Positions 1 to 9,375 of a stretch of DNA of 64,000 bases are shown here, piece by piece; position 1 is the stretch's first letter; every line of letters starts with the position of its first letter. Where the stretch lies: assembly GCF_014695725.1 (NCBI RefSeq), contig NZ_JACJOU010000025.1, positions 92,981-156,980 on the forward strand, read 5' to 3'. The notes beneath the pieces were generated by a model. The model did no database searches, was not told where the DNA came from, and saw nothing but the letters and a program-made list of their open reading frames with translations. The DNA is from Microcoleus sp. FACHB-672. GTDB taxonomy: Bacteria; Cyanobacteriota; Cyanobacteriia; Cyanobacteriales; Oscillatoriaceae. A program made the translations under genes and the position numbers.

Positions 1-595
1 TTTCATAGGCAACCCCTATGGGAATATGAATGCGTCCTGAAAAGCTTTCATAAGTCCAATTTGTTAAGCGATTTTCAACTAATTTACTGTTGGGAACAAC
101 GACATCGCAACCATCTAAGGTTCGGATAATGGTAGAGCGAATTGAAATTTCTTTGATATAGCCAGAAATACTGTCAAATTCAACAAAATCTCCAACTTTT
201 ACGGTTCGTTCTATCAGTAAAGTCAGACCACTCACAAAGTTTTTTGTGATATCCTGCAACCCAAAACCAATACCAACGCCTAAGCCGCCGGCTACAACTG
301 CTAAAGAAGCCAGGTTAAAACCACTTGTTTGCAGAACAATGATAAAGCCTAATGTTCCAACCGCATAACTGATGATTGTGGAGATCGCTTCGCGGTTTCC
401 CTCATCAATTCCCATTTTAACCAGCAGCCGGCGCTTGAGGAAATTTTTAAGCGTACGGCAAATAAAGATAAGGATTAATAACGACACACATAGCTGAATT
501 ACAGCCGAAATTGAGATCGAATAATCTCCAATTTTAAAGGGTTCTGTAATTCGTTGATAAAGCTCTGTAAATAGTTGCTGCAACAGGTTATTCAT
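1..595 (-). CDS. MscS-type mechanosensitive channel (N-terminal part; gene runs off the window)
   Basis: The minus strand is open from an ATG at 595 to the window edge, giving 198 residues without a stop. A hydrophobic helix lies near residues 22-40. The characteristic MscS pore helix follows, with Gly/Ala packing (AVVAGGLGVGIGFGLQD) and the conserved ITKNFVSGLTLLIER stretch. The start of the beta domain comes next (VGDFVEF, then VPNSKLVENRLTNW). Family members release ions when membrane tension rises after hypo-osmotic shock. The protein is short before the pore, so it is a small MscS-like type. The C-terminal cytoplasmic cage lies outside the window. The family call is secure; the subtype is not. 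Confidence 0.9.
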   Translation of the reverse strand, partial: MNNLLQQLFTELYQRITEPFKIGDYSISISAVIQLCVSLLILIFICRTLKNFLKRRLLVKMGIDEGNREAISTIISYAVGTLGFIIVLQTSGFNLASLAVVAGGLGVGIGFGLQDITKNFVSGLTLLIERTVKVGDFVEFDSISGYIKEISIRSTIIRTLDGCDVVVPNSKLVENRLTNWTYESFSGRIHIPIGVAYE

Positions 596-841
596 TGAAT
601 TAATACTTTTCCAAGAAGTGCCGGCAGAATATACATTTCGACTTGGCAGGAAACCCAAGAACTTGAAATTAGGGGATATACAGACAAAGCCCGCCCAGAC
701 AAACTTGAAAATCGATTATACTCGATTTTTGTCTGTGCGAACTTTATTTGTATGGCTGCGCTTGTGCCTTTCCTGGATGCGAAGCAAATTGTCTCACTCT
801 ATTTTTACGAGTACCGGCACACCCTCGCAACTTGAGTATAT

Positions 842-1654
842 TTACAATTTTGTCGGCTTTAAACTCGCTGACGTGATTAGTAAGTCTGAAAACTCAAAGA
901 TCTCTCCTCGCTTCACAAACCCGCAAAATCCATCTTTTTTTGCATCCGGAAGCGCACCCGGTTGATAACCGTATAACCACATTTTACGTTTAATGGCTTC
1001 TGGTAACTTCAATAATTGATTATAGTGGGCGTGAACTTTAGTGGGAAACGCTGAGGTTTCACAATCTTGAAAAATAATCTCCGCTTGCTCATAAAATTCT
1101 TCAAGCTGCTCTAGACAAAGTTGCGTATCTGTGGTTATAAAGACTTTAATTTTATCAATTTCAAAAAATAAGCCGAAGCTTGGCATGATATAATAGCCAT
1201 TATTAATGTGAACGACTTTAATCGGCTTAAATTCTATTTCTTGCCAATAAAAGCTATTATTCGGTTCAACTTTGTTAACTTTAAAAAAACTGTTGATATC
1301 AACAATTTCACCTTCAATGTGCCTCATGCCACCCGACAGTGTTCTCTCCCAAAGTTCATTCGATAAGGCACTGCTCAGATAAAGATTGGGTTGCTCACAT
1401 CTGGGGTCAAACTTTGTAGCAAAGCCAATATATTCCAACCCGCCGACATGATCTGTATGTAAATGGCTGATATAGATATCAGTAATATCCAGATGTGAGA
1501 AACCGGCAGCGTGCAGAGAAAACCGAATATCGGAACCGCAATCAATTAAAAGTTTATGCCTTTCTTCGCTAATTAAAAGCATATTTGATTGAAAATTATC
1601 GGCTCCAACCGTGAAAGCAGACCCTGAGCCTAAGAAAATTAACTTCATTTTCAC
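842..1654 (-). CDS. MBL-fold metallo-hydrolase, RNase Z-like superfamily
   Basis: This 270-residue protein starts with the beta-strand FLGSGSAF and carries the metal motif HLHTDHVGGLE near residue 65, the HxHxDH signature that binds two Zn or Mn ions. Later metal ligands fit the Asp in ITTDTQ and the His in KVHAHYNQ. The family includes tRNase Z, phosphodiesterases and other hydrolases, and length and spacing do not decide the substrate. It lacks the long exosite of true tRNase Z, so a general phosphodiesterase or related hydrolase is safer. The gene stands alone, with about 245 bp to the MscS gene and 64 bp to the next gene upstream. Confidence 0.8.
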   Translation of the reverse strand: MKMKLIFLGSGSAFTVGADNFQSNMLLISEERHKLLIDCGSDIRFSLHAAGFSHLDITDIYISHLHTDHVGGLEYIGFATKFDPRCEQPNLYLSSALSNELWERTLSGGMRHIEGEIVDINSFFKVNKVEPNNSFYWQEIEFKPIKVVHINNGYYIMPSFGLFFEIDKIKVFITTDTQLCLEQLEEFYEQAEIIFQDCETSAFPTKVHAHYNQLLKLPEAIKRKMWLYGYQPGALPDAKKDGFCGFVKRGEIFEFSDLLITSASLKPTKL

Positions 1655-1718
1655 TGCCTATCGAATAAAGGAATATCTTTCGCAATCGCTCACAATGGAA
1701 CACTCAGCTCATTCACAA

Positions 1719-3959
1719 TTACTTGCCCTTTCCCAACGCTTCCAGTGATTTGTAGAGAGCATCAAGTTTTGCGGCCACAGTCGGCGGTTTGGCTGTAAAC
1801 TGGATATAAAATCTTCCCGCATCTGCCGGCTTTTCTATAACTTTTGCATAAATATCTTCACCGGCTTCTTTTAATAAATTAAGCTTGATATTACTTAAAG
1901 GTGCCGGCACTAACTCCTGTGAGAGTACCTCAGCGCCTTTTGCAGAAAGCTTTACCAAACTTCCCTGAAACAGTTTATCGCTAACATCCTTTCCTTCCAG
2001 AAGCGTGTACTGAATCGGGAGTTCTTCCATAAGGGGAAAAAATTCCTCTTCATCTTTCTTCAGAAAAAGATTGTAGGGTTCGCCAATGCCGGCTACTTCA
2101 TAAATTGTAATCGGCTCTTTCACCCCTTTCGGCGTTACCTGGCGCTGTCCTTCGATTTTAACACTTGCACCGGCTTCTTTTAAGGTTGGTTCTGAAATCA
2201 AAATTTGACCGCCGATGGTATAAGATTCGATACGGTAAGTCAGGTTAACTTGACTGCCAACAATGCCATATTTCGTGCGTTTCTCAGAACCGATATTTCC
2301 TACCACCACTTCACCCGTATTAATACCAATCCCCATTTCCAATGCCGGCAACCCCCACTCTTGCATCTTTTCATTAACCCGCGTCATTGCCAACTGCATC
2401 GCCACCGCACAGGCAACTGCCCTTGTCGCATCATCTTCTCTGCCGGTGGGGGCACCAAATAATACTAAAATCCCATCACCCATAAACTCATCAATCGTTC
2501 CTTGGTAATGGGTAATTTCATCTGCCATACAGCCCAGATAAAAGTTAAGAATTTTCACCACTTCTTCAGGCTGTAAGCGTTCGGAAAGGGCAGTAAATCC
2601 TCTTAAATCTGAAGTGAAGATTGTAATTTTTCGCCTTTCTCCGCCCATTTTCAAACCTTCGGGGTTTTCTAATAAATTAGCAACCACCTCATCTGTTAAG
2701 TAACGCCCAAAGGTTTTACGAATATCGCCGGCAGTGCGGGCAATGTAAGCGGTGATTGCAATAACTGAACCGCCTAGCGCCAGTAAAGGTGGCACCACAG
2801 GTATCCACCAGCCCGACAACAAAGCCGTATAACTGATTCCCATTAAAATGCCGGCTCCAATAATGGGGCTTGCGGTGCGTCGTACAGAAAAAGATTTCAC
2901 CCCACCGATATATCGCAAATGCCAAGTCAGCGTTGCACCGGCAGCCGCCCAAAATAAAATCCACACCCCCTCTAAAGGTTCCGACCAACTTTTAATTAAT
3001 GGACGATTATCAAGGGCAGCACTGAGTATTTGGCTGGTTAAATTTGCGTGAATTTCTACCCCATTCATCGGCACCGGCAGGCTGAGCAAACCACTACTAT
3101 AGGGCGTTAAAAATGAATCATTAAAACTCTGCCCGAATTTTCCAATTAAGATAACCCGATCTCGCCCCCAATCTGGTGGCAGCTTGTCTTCCAAAACATC
3201 GCTCATCGAAACCGTATTGAAGTGCCGGCTCGATCCACGATAATTTAATAAAATTTGATACCCGCCGGCATCTGCTCGCACATAGCCGCCATCATTTGCT
3301 TCAAAAGGAACAACAACGGCTTTTCCTAACTTCCAATTATCTGTCCCTTCAACCGGCTCTGGGCTAATGCCTTGCTTCTCTAAATAGTACCCTGCCAGAA
3401 GTAGCCCTAAACTGTAGACGGTTTCCCCCTTTTCATCAGGCACGAAAAAAAAGCTGCGTCGCACTTTCCCATCGGCATCAATCAGCAAATCATTTGCACC
3501 CACCTGTGCCTGTTTATTTTCTAGCAGCGCCTCTGGCGGGGCAACTGTCTCACTTTTGCTATCTCCAATAACTTTCTGGATACCAACTAAAGTTGGCGTA
3601 GATTTAAAAACTTTAACTAATTCTTTATGCCCCGGTTCAACAGGTATATTGCGGTAAATATCTAATCCAATTGCTCTCGGCTGTCTCGCTTTTAGTTTGT
3701 TAATCAGCTTGGCATAAATTCCATCAGAAAAGTTGGCTTCTCCAATGTTTTTCACATCAGCTTCATCAATACCAACAATTACAACGCGGTTGTCAGACGT
3801 TTCTGGGGAACGTAGGCGCAGAAATTGGTCAAAAACCCCCCATTCCCACGGCTGCAAGAAGCCGGCAACGCGGAGGACGATGATTAACGCCGCAATACTG
3901 GGGGCAGTAATCCATACGCCGCGCCATTGCCACAGAAGACGTTTAAAAGGTGTCCACAT
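1719..3959 (-). CDS. CHASE2 sensor fused to a class III nucleotide cyclase
   Basis: This is a 746-residue membrane receptor. One N-terminal membrane segment (about 12-32) is followed by an extracytoplasmic CHASE2 domain (about 35-325), with DNRVVIVGIDE and GRDRVILIGKFG as typical blocks. Two or three membrane helices follow (about 335-420). The cyclase domain (about 440-620) has metal-binding Asp451 (FTSDLRGF) and Asp495 (GDG), and the transition-state Asn and Arg in VNLTYRIES. The residue that is Lys in adenylyl cyclases is Glu491, and the usual Asp of IGDxVN is Ser, so cAMP production is not certain. The C-terminal 110 residues are unassigned. It ends the run CHASE2, DUF928, CHAT on the same strand. 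Confidence 0.9.
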   Translation of the reverse strand: MWTPFKRLLWQWRGVWITAPSIAALIIVLRVAGFLQPWEWGVFDQFLRLRSPETSDNRVVIVGIDEADVKNIGEANFSDGIYAKLINKLKARQPRAIGLDIYRNIPVEPGHKELVKVFKSTPTLVGIQKVIGDSKSETVAPPEALLENKQAQVGANDLLIDADGKVRRSFFFVPDEKGETVYSLGLLLAGYYLEKQGISPEPVEGTDNWKLGKAVVVPFEANDGGYVRADAGGYQILLNYRGSSRHFNTVSMSDVLEDKLPPDWGRDRVILIGKFGQSFNDSFLTPYSSGLLSLPVPMNGVEIHANLTSQILSAALDNRPLIKSWSEPLEGVWILFWAAAGATLTWHLRYIGGVKSFSVRRTASPIIGAGILMGISYTALLSGWWIPVVPPLLALGGSVIAITAYIARTAGDIRKTFGRYLTDEVVANLLENPEGLKMGGERRKITIFTSDLRGFTALSERLQPEEVVKILNFYLGCMADEITHYQGTIDEFMGDGILVLFGAPTGREDDATRAVACAVAMQLAMTRVNEKMQEWGLPALEMGIGINTGEVVVGNIGSEKRTKYGIVGSQVNLTYRIESYTIGGQILISEPTLKEAGASVKIEGQRQVTPKGVKEPITIYEVAGIGEPYNLFLKKDEEEFFPLMEELPIQYTLLEGKDVSDKLFQGSLVKLSAKGAEVLSQELVPAPLSNIKLNLLKEAGEDIYAKVIEKPADAGRFYIQFTAKPPTVAAKLDALYKSLEALGKGK

Positions 3960-3974
3960 ACAACCGCATTGTGA

Positions 3975-4721
3975 TTAATTTTTCGCTGTGCAGCATGGGG
4001 CAAACGGTTCAGAAGCGAACTTTTGCAGCCCAACTGACTTTAATAATTGTTCCCATTGTGCCGGCTGACTATCACGCAACTGAGCAAGAATTGTGACAGT
4101 TTCATTCCAAACTCTCGCGTTTGCATAGATTTTTGCTTGTTCTAGGGGTGTTGCCTTCTCTAGCTTGCGTTTCATATCCGCACTCAATTCGCTGCGCCGG
4201 ATAAATCCTTGGACAAATTCATCGTTTTTACGATCTTGCTCGTTGCAGATTAAAGCAAACTGCCATGTATGGTATTTTCCTACTTCTAAAGCTGTGGTTT
4301 CGGGAAGGCTGACTTTTACGACACCGGCAGCATCTGCAATCGCAAAAGTATTAACATAAACATCTTCCCCTTTCTCATTTACTAAAACAAATTCTGCTTG
4401 TTTCGCCGTTGTTTTAGGAACAAAGAAAAAGAAAGAAGGATTACCGGCAGCCGTTGTTCCCACATTATTACGAGTCGGCATCAACGCCGTTAAAGGCATT
4501 TTGCTATCTGTACAAGAAGAATCATCTCCCCGCGATCCTCCGCCGGCTGTGCGTCTTGGGGCACCCCGATCTGATGTCTTGGGAAATTTGAGACTGATCA
4601 GCATTTCTTGAGAAGATTTTGCCCCAACTTGTGCCGGCACAGCCGCAAATGTGACAAGTGCCGGTGAAACCATGCCGGCAACCATTCCCAACACACCAGA
4701 AAACTTTAGTAAATTCATCAT
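3975..4721 (-). CDS. DUF928 family secreted protein (copy 1)
   Basis: An N-terminal signal peptide (hydrophobic stretch ending near APAQ) precedes the DUF928 core: DRGAPRRTAGGGSRG, the block LTALMPTRNNVGTT, and the later segment FVLVNEKGEDVY. The family is almost confined to cyanobacteria and has no assigned reaction. The protein is probably periplasmic or cell-wall located. I chose the ATG at 4721 because AGGAG lies eight bases upstream; the GTG at 4730 overlaps that site. The gene lies 15 bp upstream of the CHASE2-cyclase gene on the same strand, so the two are probably co-transcribed. A paralogue lies at 9376-10116. Confidence 0.85.
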   Translation of the reverse strand: MMNLLKFSGVLGMVAGMVSPALVTFAAVPAQVGAKSSQEMLISLKFPKTSDRGAPRRTAGGGSRGDDSSCTDSKMPLTALMPTRNNVGTTAAGNPSFFFFVPKTTAKQAEFVLVNEKGEDVYVNTFAIADAAGVVKVSLPETTALEVGKYHTWQFALICNEQDRKNDEFVQGFIRRSELSADMKRKLEKATPLEQAKIYANARVWNETVTILAQLRDSQPAQWEQLLKSVGLQKFASEPFAPCCTAKN

Positions 4722-4893
4722 AAAAATCACTCCTCTTCAATAAAATGGCTAACAGCTTTATTGAATAATTGACAACAAAGATAATCCCTAATCGGCTTAT
4801 CTACTATTAATGAATTTATCAACCAAGCTCATGTTCCTAATCAAGCGGAAGAATGGAAAATTGCTAATTTTTTAACGCTTCCACTCTCGCCGT

Positions 4894-7800
4894 CTACCTC
4901 CATTCCCCTTGCACCGTGAAGCCGGCCCAATAAAAGGGCGCTTCCCATTCCTGTTTCTGCCACATTTCTATCTGTGCCGCCCGTAAAGCAGCAGCCGGCG
5001 CTAAGCCTTTTTTCAGCATTCCTTGATAGAAATTGACCATCAGATCCGATGTCGCTGCATCATCCACACTCCACAAACTCACCACCACACGAGCTGCACC
5101 GGCATACATAAATCCCCTTGTTAAGCCTACCAATCCTTCCCCTCGAATTTGTTGACCAAGTCCGGTTTCACAGGCACTCAAAACGACCAACTCAGCCGGC
5201 AGATTCAGGTTAAAAATTTCTGACAGGCGCAGAAAACCATCTTGCGGCTTGCCTTGTTTGTCTACCATTGATAGCACTAATCCTGATAACTCTGGCTTCA
5301 TGCTGTTGAGGATGCCGTGCGTCGCAAAATGAACCATGCGATATTCACTGAGTTCCGGACTGGTGGCGATATCTCGACTCGCCGCAAACCCAAACGCTCT
5401 GGTTTTTTGGGAAGCCGGCACTAGCTTTAAAATCTCCTCAGCTTCTTCTTTCGTAAAGGGTAATCGCTTCAAGTTAAACTCGAATTCTTGAGCCGCCTTT
5501 TCACCTTTAACCGGCTCAGTTAAGGACACATTTTTAACGCGCTCATCATTTTTGGCAAATACCGGATCAGCTAGCACTGCCAAAGTTTTAGAAGCTGCGT
5601 TACGCCCCGCTATTTCTCGCCGTAAAATGCCAATCGTTGAGGCAGAAGGCAAGTTCACGAGTTCGTGCTTCACGACTAATGGCACCAATTCTGATGCTTG
5701 AGAAGTGCCGGCTTTTGCAACATTCTTATTCACCGGCAGCGCAGCAAAAGGAATGTATTGCAAAGCCCCATCACTGACAATCAGCAAGCGTTTGTCAGCC
5801 AACTGATCGGCAACCGGCGCTAAAATAATCTGACTCAGTGCAGCCGCCGATTCTACCGTCTTTTGCCGGCGAATTCTCATACTCGGAACCGTCACCGCAT
5901 CTCGGAAATTCCGGGCAGCATCCTCAATTTCCTCCCGCCCAGGCAGTTCATAGCTACTGATCGAAGTCGGTGTCACCGCCCATAAATAACTGCGATCCGT
6001 GCCTAGCGAGTATTCCAGCAGCACCGTATTCTCATCAAGCACCTGTGTTTGAATTTCTGATAACGTCAGGGGTTGTGGCTGGGTGAGGGCGGCGTAGCGG
6101 GGACTTTTGGCTCTGATTTCTGACTGAACTTGCCGGTATTCCGCCAAAAGGGTAGAAATTTGGGTGTTAATCGCTCCAGTCTGTTCTTTTTTATGTTGAC
6201 CGGCAAGCATTTGCACTCGGCGTTCTTCCAGTGTCGCAAGTTGTTGCTGCAAGCTGCTTTCGCGCTCTAATAGCTGCGGATCAACCCCTTGACGAATTTC
6301 TGCACCGGCTTGCGTCAGGATCTCCAAAAGCGAACGCGCCCGCGCCCGCTCACTGACTTGCAGCGCCGCCGCATCATATCCTTGATTTGGGTTGGTTTTA
6401 TGCAACTGCATTAACAGATCGATGTAGAACTCGTAATAATCCTGCTTGGAAGCAAAGAAAGAAGTCCGTAAATCCTGGCTGTCTACCTTGGTTCGCAAGT
6501 CTTCAATAATTTCAATCGCCGCTTCAATCTCAGTTTTTGCTTGATTCAGATTACCCAACTGACGTTGAGACTGGGCAAGTCGGTAAAGGGTTAAAGCTTC
6601 CTTCGGGCGATCGCTTAGCGCCCGACGCAGGGGCAAGGCTTGGTTATAGTAATTTAGTGCTTGCGTGTGATCGCTGGAACTGGCATAGACAAAGCCGATA
6701 TTATTCAGCGTGCTCGCTTCCCCCCGACGATCAGCGGCTTCCCGCCATAGGGGCAAGGCTTGGTTGTAAGATTCAAGCGCTTTCGGTAACTGCTCGGTGT
6801 TGGCGTAGACAAAGCCGATATTATTTAGCGTGGTAGCTTGTCTGCGTCGGTTGCCCACTTCTTGCCATAGGGGCAGCGCTTGCTTGTAGTAGTCCAGGGC
6901 GAGATCATACTTACCAGAGTTGGCATAAACTAAACCGATGTTGTTGAGGGTGAGGGGAATCCCAGATTTGTCGTTCACCTCCCGATAAATCGCCAACGCT
7001 TGGGTGTAAGCGTCGAGGGCCGGCTGAGATTGGCCCAAGGCATCATAAATTACGCCAATATTATTGAGCGTGGTGGCTTGCACGCCTTTTTCACCGGCTT
7101 CCCGCCACAGGGGCAAAGCTCGGTTATAAGCGTCGAGGGCTTGCTGATACTCGCTCAAGGCATCGTAGACTACTCCCAGGTTATTGAGAGTATAAGCTTC
7201 TCCACCGGCATCCTTTGCTTCACCATAAAGGGTGAGTGCTTGATTGTAAGATTCCAGTGCCGGTTTGAATTTTCCTAAATCGGCGTTGGTTAAACCGATG
7301 CTATTAAGGGTGTCAGCAACGGCAACTTTATCGTTTACTGCTTGATAAAGGGAAAGCGCTTGATTGTAAGCCTCTAAACTATTCTGTTTATCTCCTAAAA
7401 TGCCGTAAACAGAACCAATCCCGGAAAGCGTGTCGGCTTGTTTGGCTCGATCTCCGATTGCTTGATAAAGTTGTAATGCCTCTTTCCACTTTTGAATTGC
7501 TTGTGACAGCGATTGCGGCGTTTTTTCTTGAAACAGCTTCAATCCTTCCTCAAAGGCGCGATCCGCTGCGGCGCTACGGCTATCAGAAGGGGTATTTTGT
7601 GAGAGTTGAGCAGTTTTCACCGGCACTTTGCCGGCAGTTGCCACGACGGGCGAAGGCAAAAACAGAATCCCCAGCAACAAAGTGATCTGAATAGCACGGC
7701 TGGGGCGCTGGTTCCCCAACTTCAGTGGGGATTTTAAGAATAAGCGCAAAGACTTTTTAAATTCTCTATCAATTAAGTTTTGTTTGCGTCTTTGAGCCAT
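4894..7800 (-). CDS. TPR-CHAT protein (caspase-like protease domain)
   Basis: This 968-residue protein has an N-terminal hydrophobic segment (about 37-55), suggesting membrane anchoring or export. About eight to nine tetratricopeptide repeats follow (residues 85-420), each with the A-x-x-TLNNIG pattern and 40-residue spacing. After a coiled-coil region comes a C-terminal CHAT domain (about 660-965). The clan CD catalytic pair is intact: His828 in HFATHG and Cys877 in SACETG. CHAT domains are separase/caspase relatives, and some are proteases activated by partner binding through the TPRs. No substrate is suggested by the sequence. It precedes DUF928 and CHASE2 on the same strand and is divergent from the FecR-domain gene. 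Confidence 0.92.
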   Translation of the reverse strand: MAQRRKQNLIDREFKKSLRLFLKSPLKLGNQRPSRAIQITLLLGILFLPSPVVATAGKVPVKTAQLSQNTPSDSRSAAADRAFEEGLKLFQEKTPQSLSQAIQKWKEALQLYQAIGDRAKQADTLSGIGSVYGILGDKQNSLEAYNQALSLYQAVNDKVAVADTLNSIGLTNADLGKFKPALESYNQALTLYGEAKDAGGEAYTLNNLGVVYDALSEYQQALDAYNRALPLWREAGEKGVQATTLNNIGVIYDALGQSQPALDAYTQALAIYREVNDKSGIPLTLNNIGLVYANSGKYDLALDYYKQALPLWQEVGNRRRQATTLNNIGFVYANTEQLPKALESYNQALPLWREAADRRGEASTLNNIGFVYASSSDHTQALNYYNQALPLRRALSDRPKEALTLYRLAQSQRQLGNLNQAKTEIEAAIEIIEDLRTKVDSQDLRTSFFASKQDYYEFYIDLLMQLHKTNPNQGYDAAALQVSERARARSLLEILTQAGAEIRQGVDPQLLERESSLQQQLATLEERRVQMLAGQHKKEQTGAINTQISTLLAEYRQVQSEIRAKSPRYAALTQPQPLTLSEIQTQVLDENTVLLEYSLGTDRSYLWAVTPTSISSYELPGREEIEDAARNFRDAVTVPSMRIRRQKTVESAAALSQIILAPVADQLADKRLLIVSDGALQYIPFAALPVNKNVAKAGTSQASELVPLVVKHELVNLPSASTIGILRREIAGRNAASKTLAVLADPVFAKNDERVKNVSLTEPVKGEKAAQEFEFNLKRLPFTKEEAEEILKLVPASQKTRAFGFAASRDIATSPELSEYRMVHFATHGILNSMKPELSGLVLSMVDKQGKPQDGFLRLSEIFNLNLPAELVVLSACETGLGQQIRGEGLVGLTRGFMYAGAARVVVSLWSVDDAATSDLMVNFYQGMLKKGLAPAAALRAAQIEMWQKQEWEAPFYWAGFTVQGEWR

Positions 7801-8032
7801 AACTGTACTCTTTCCGGAAGGATGAAGGATAAACAGAGAAGGGAGTAAGGAAAAGGCAGAACAGAAGTAGACTTTCTAAAAGACTGATTCCCTGTTTGCT
7901 GCGTTCCTCGTTGTTTGTTCACAGTAACGGCTCTTTAAGGGAAAAGGCGACGAAATCCGTCAACTTTCCGATCTGGCACGTCTTGATGGGAAGATTAAGA
8001 GTGTTTTGTCCTCCAAATCACAAAATATAAAC
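7801..8032. promoter_or_regulatory. Divergent intergenic region between the CHAT and FecR genes
   Basis: About 230 bp separate two divergently transcribed genes, so promoters for both must lie here. I see no convincing operator or well-matched -35/-10 pair by eye. The role is inferred from gene orientation only. Confidence 0.4.
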
Positions 8033-9121
8033 ATGAATCAAATTTTGCGGTGTTTAGGCTTTTGGAGATTCGCCTCAACCGGCTTCTTTCTGGCTGTTCT
8101 TGCCGGCACATTACTGACAGAACGAGCCAATGCCAATGCCAATTCTCCATCTTCCACACAGCGATCACAGGCAACTGACACGGTTGCCGCGCCGATCAAG
8201 TCACATTTTCTCGATGTTGAGCCGGCAATCGTTGCTGATTCAACTTCGGGCAATACAATCATCGCGCAGGGAACCGCAGCAGGGCGGGGGTTGCGCGTGG
8301 AGGAACTTAAAGGCACTGTCACAATTAACGGGCGACCGGCACAAGTAGGTGATCGTCTAACTGCGGAAGGGGATGAATTAGTCACGGGCAAAAACTCCAC
8401 TGCGCGTTTGCGGATCGACAGCTATATTGGCGTTGTAGAAGTTGCGGAAAGAACAACCGTCCAAATTCAAACCCTGGCGGGAGATGTGGGGATTGATCCC
8501 AACCAAGTGACCGCAATTGCTGTGCCGGCAGGACGGGTGAGACTATCAATCGCCCGATCAGTTGCCAGACCGACTTCTGTGAGGGGAGAAGCCGAAGGCG
8601 CAGAAGTTGCCGCCCTAAATACGGTTACGGGACTGGGTAAACTCGATGACATCGCGCAAGAAAGTTCATCCGCCAGCGCGTCGCCGGTGAGAGTTCGCAC
8701 CCCCGCCGGTGTTGCGGGAGTCAGTGGCACATCCTTTGGGGTGGATGTTGGCCCCATTGGCAAAACCGGCGTTGATACAATTGATGGCATCGTTGCCGCT
8801 GAAGCCCAAGGCACACAAGTTCTCGTAAATGCCGGCTTCTTTACCGTCATTGAACCAGGAAAAGCGCCAAGTACCCCCCAAAAGACACCCCCCCTCTCCG
8901 ATCTCAGACGCTTTCATGTGTTCAAACTAGGGCCGCGCACCGTCCGAGTTACAGGTCAAGTCGATCCGATGGATTTAATCTATATCAATGATCGAGCGAT
9001 TGAGGCCGACGGAGACGGTAAATTTAAAGCAGTCGTCCCCATGCCGGCGAGTCGTCGCGTGCGGATCGTAGTGCGTGGCCCTTCCGTTCGGGAGCGGCAT
9101 TACAACATAGCAGTGCCTTAA
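8033..9121 (+). CDS. FecR-domain secreted protein
   Basis: The protein starts with a signal peptide (about residues 1-34, cleavage after the Ala-Asn-Ala region). A FecR-like beta domain spans about 85-240: LKGTVTINGRPAQVGDRL, GKNSTARLRID, and VRTPAGVAGVSGTSFGV. The C-terminal 80 residues form a separate beta-rich segment. Unlike classical FecR there is no anti-sigma helix and no sigma factor gene nearby, so it is probably a periplasmic structural or sensing domain. I use the ATG at 8033. A TTG at 8006 in frame would add nine residues and cannot be excluded. It is transcribed away from the TPR-CHAT gene. Confidence 0.85.
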   Translation: MNQILRCLGFWRFASTGFFLAVLAGTLLTERANANANSPSSTQRSQATDTVAAPIKSHFLDVEPAIVADSTSGNTIIAQGTAAGRGLRVEELKGTVTINGRPAQVGDRLTAEGDELVTGKNSTARLRIDSYIGVVEVAERTTVQIQTLAGDVGIDPNQVTAIAVPAGRVRLSIARSVARPTSVRGEAEGAEVAALNTVTGLGKLDDIAQESSSASASPVRVRTPAGVAGVSGTSFGVDVGPIGKTGVDTIDGIVAAEAQGTQVLVNAGFFTVIEPGKAPSTPQKTPPLSDLRRFHVFKLGPRTVRVTGQVDPMDLIYINDRAIEADGDGKFKAVVPMPASRRVRIVVRGPSVRERHYNIAVP

Positions 9122-9269
9122 TCATGCGATGCGCCTCCAGGCAGCACGTTTCATTCGCCTGAAACCTGCCAGGGACTCAACTCCCTGGCTAATCGCCCAA
9201 GCCGGTTAAAACCCGCACATATCCCAAACATCTTAAAACCCACAAACCCTCACCTCCCACAAATAACCC

Positions 9270-9350
9270 ATCTGCGTTTATCTGCGTCCGCAGGTGGAAC
9301 TTGAATGACGAGCGCAGCACATTCCAGTTTCACCTGCGGAATCTGCGGTT
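9270..9350. repeat. Dispersed ATCTGCGTTTATCTGCG repeat
   Basis: Between convergent genes, ATCTGCGTTTATCTGCG at 9270-9286 is followed by CACCTGCGGAATCTGCGGTT at 9331-9350. Related copies occur near 13.95, 22.07, 26.42 and 39.47 kb. No coding potential is seen here. Confidence 0.6.
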
Positions 9351-9375
9351 AAAAAAAATAACATTTGCAATAACG

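Noticed and set aside
618..965. A 115-codon plus-strand frame overlapping the MBL-fold gene
   Set aside because: No family resemblance, no ribosome binding site, and it overlaps the end of a well-supported gene on the other strand.
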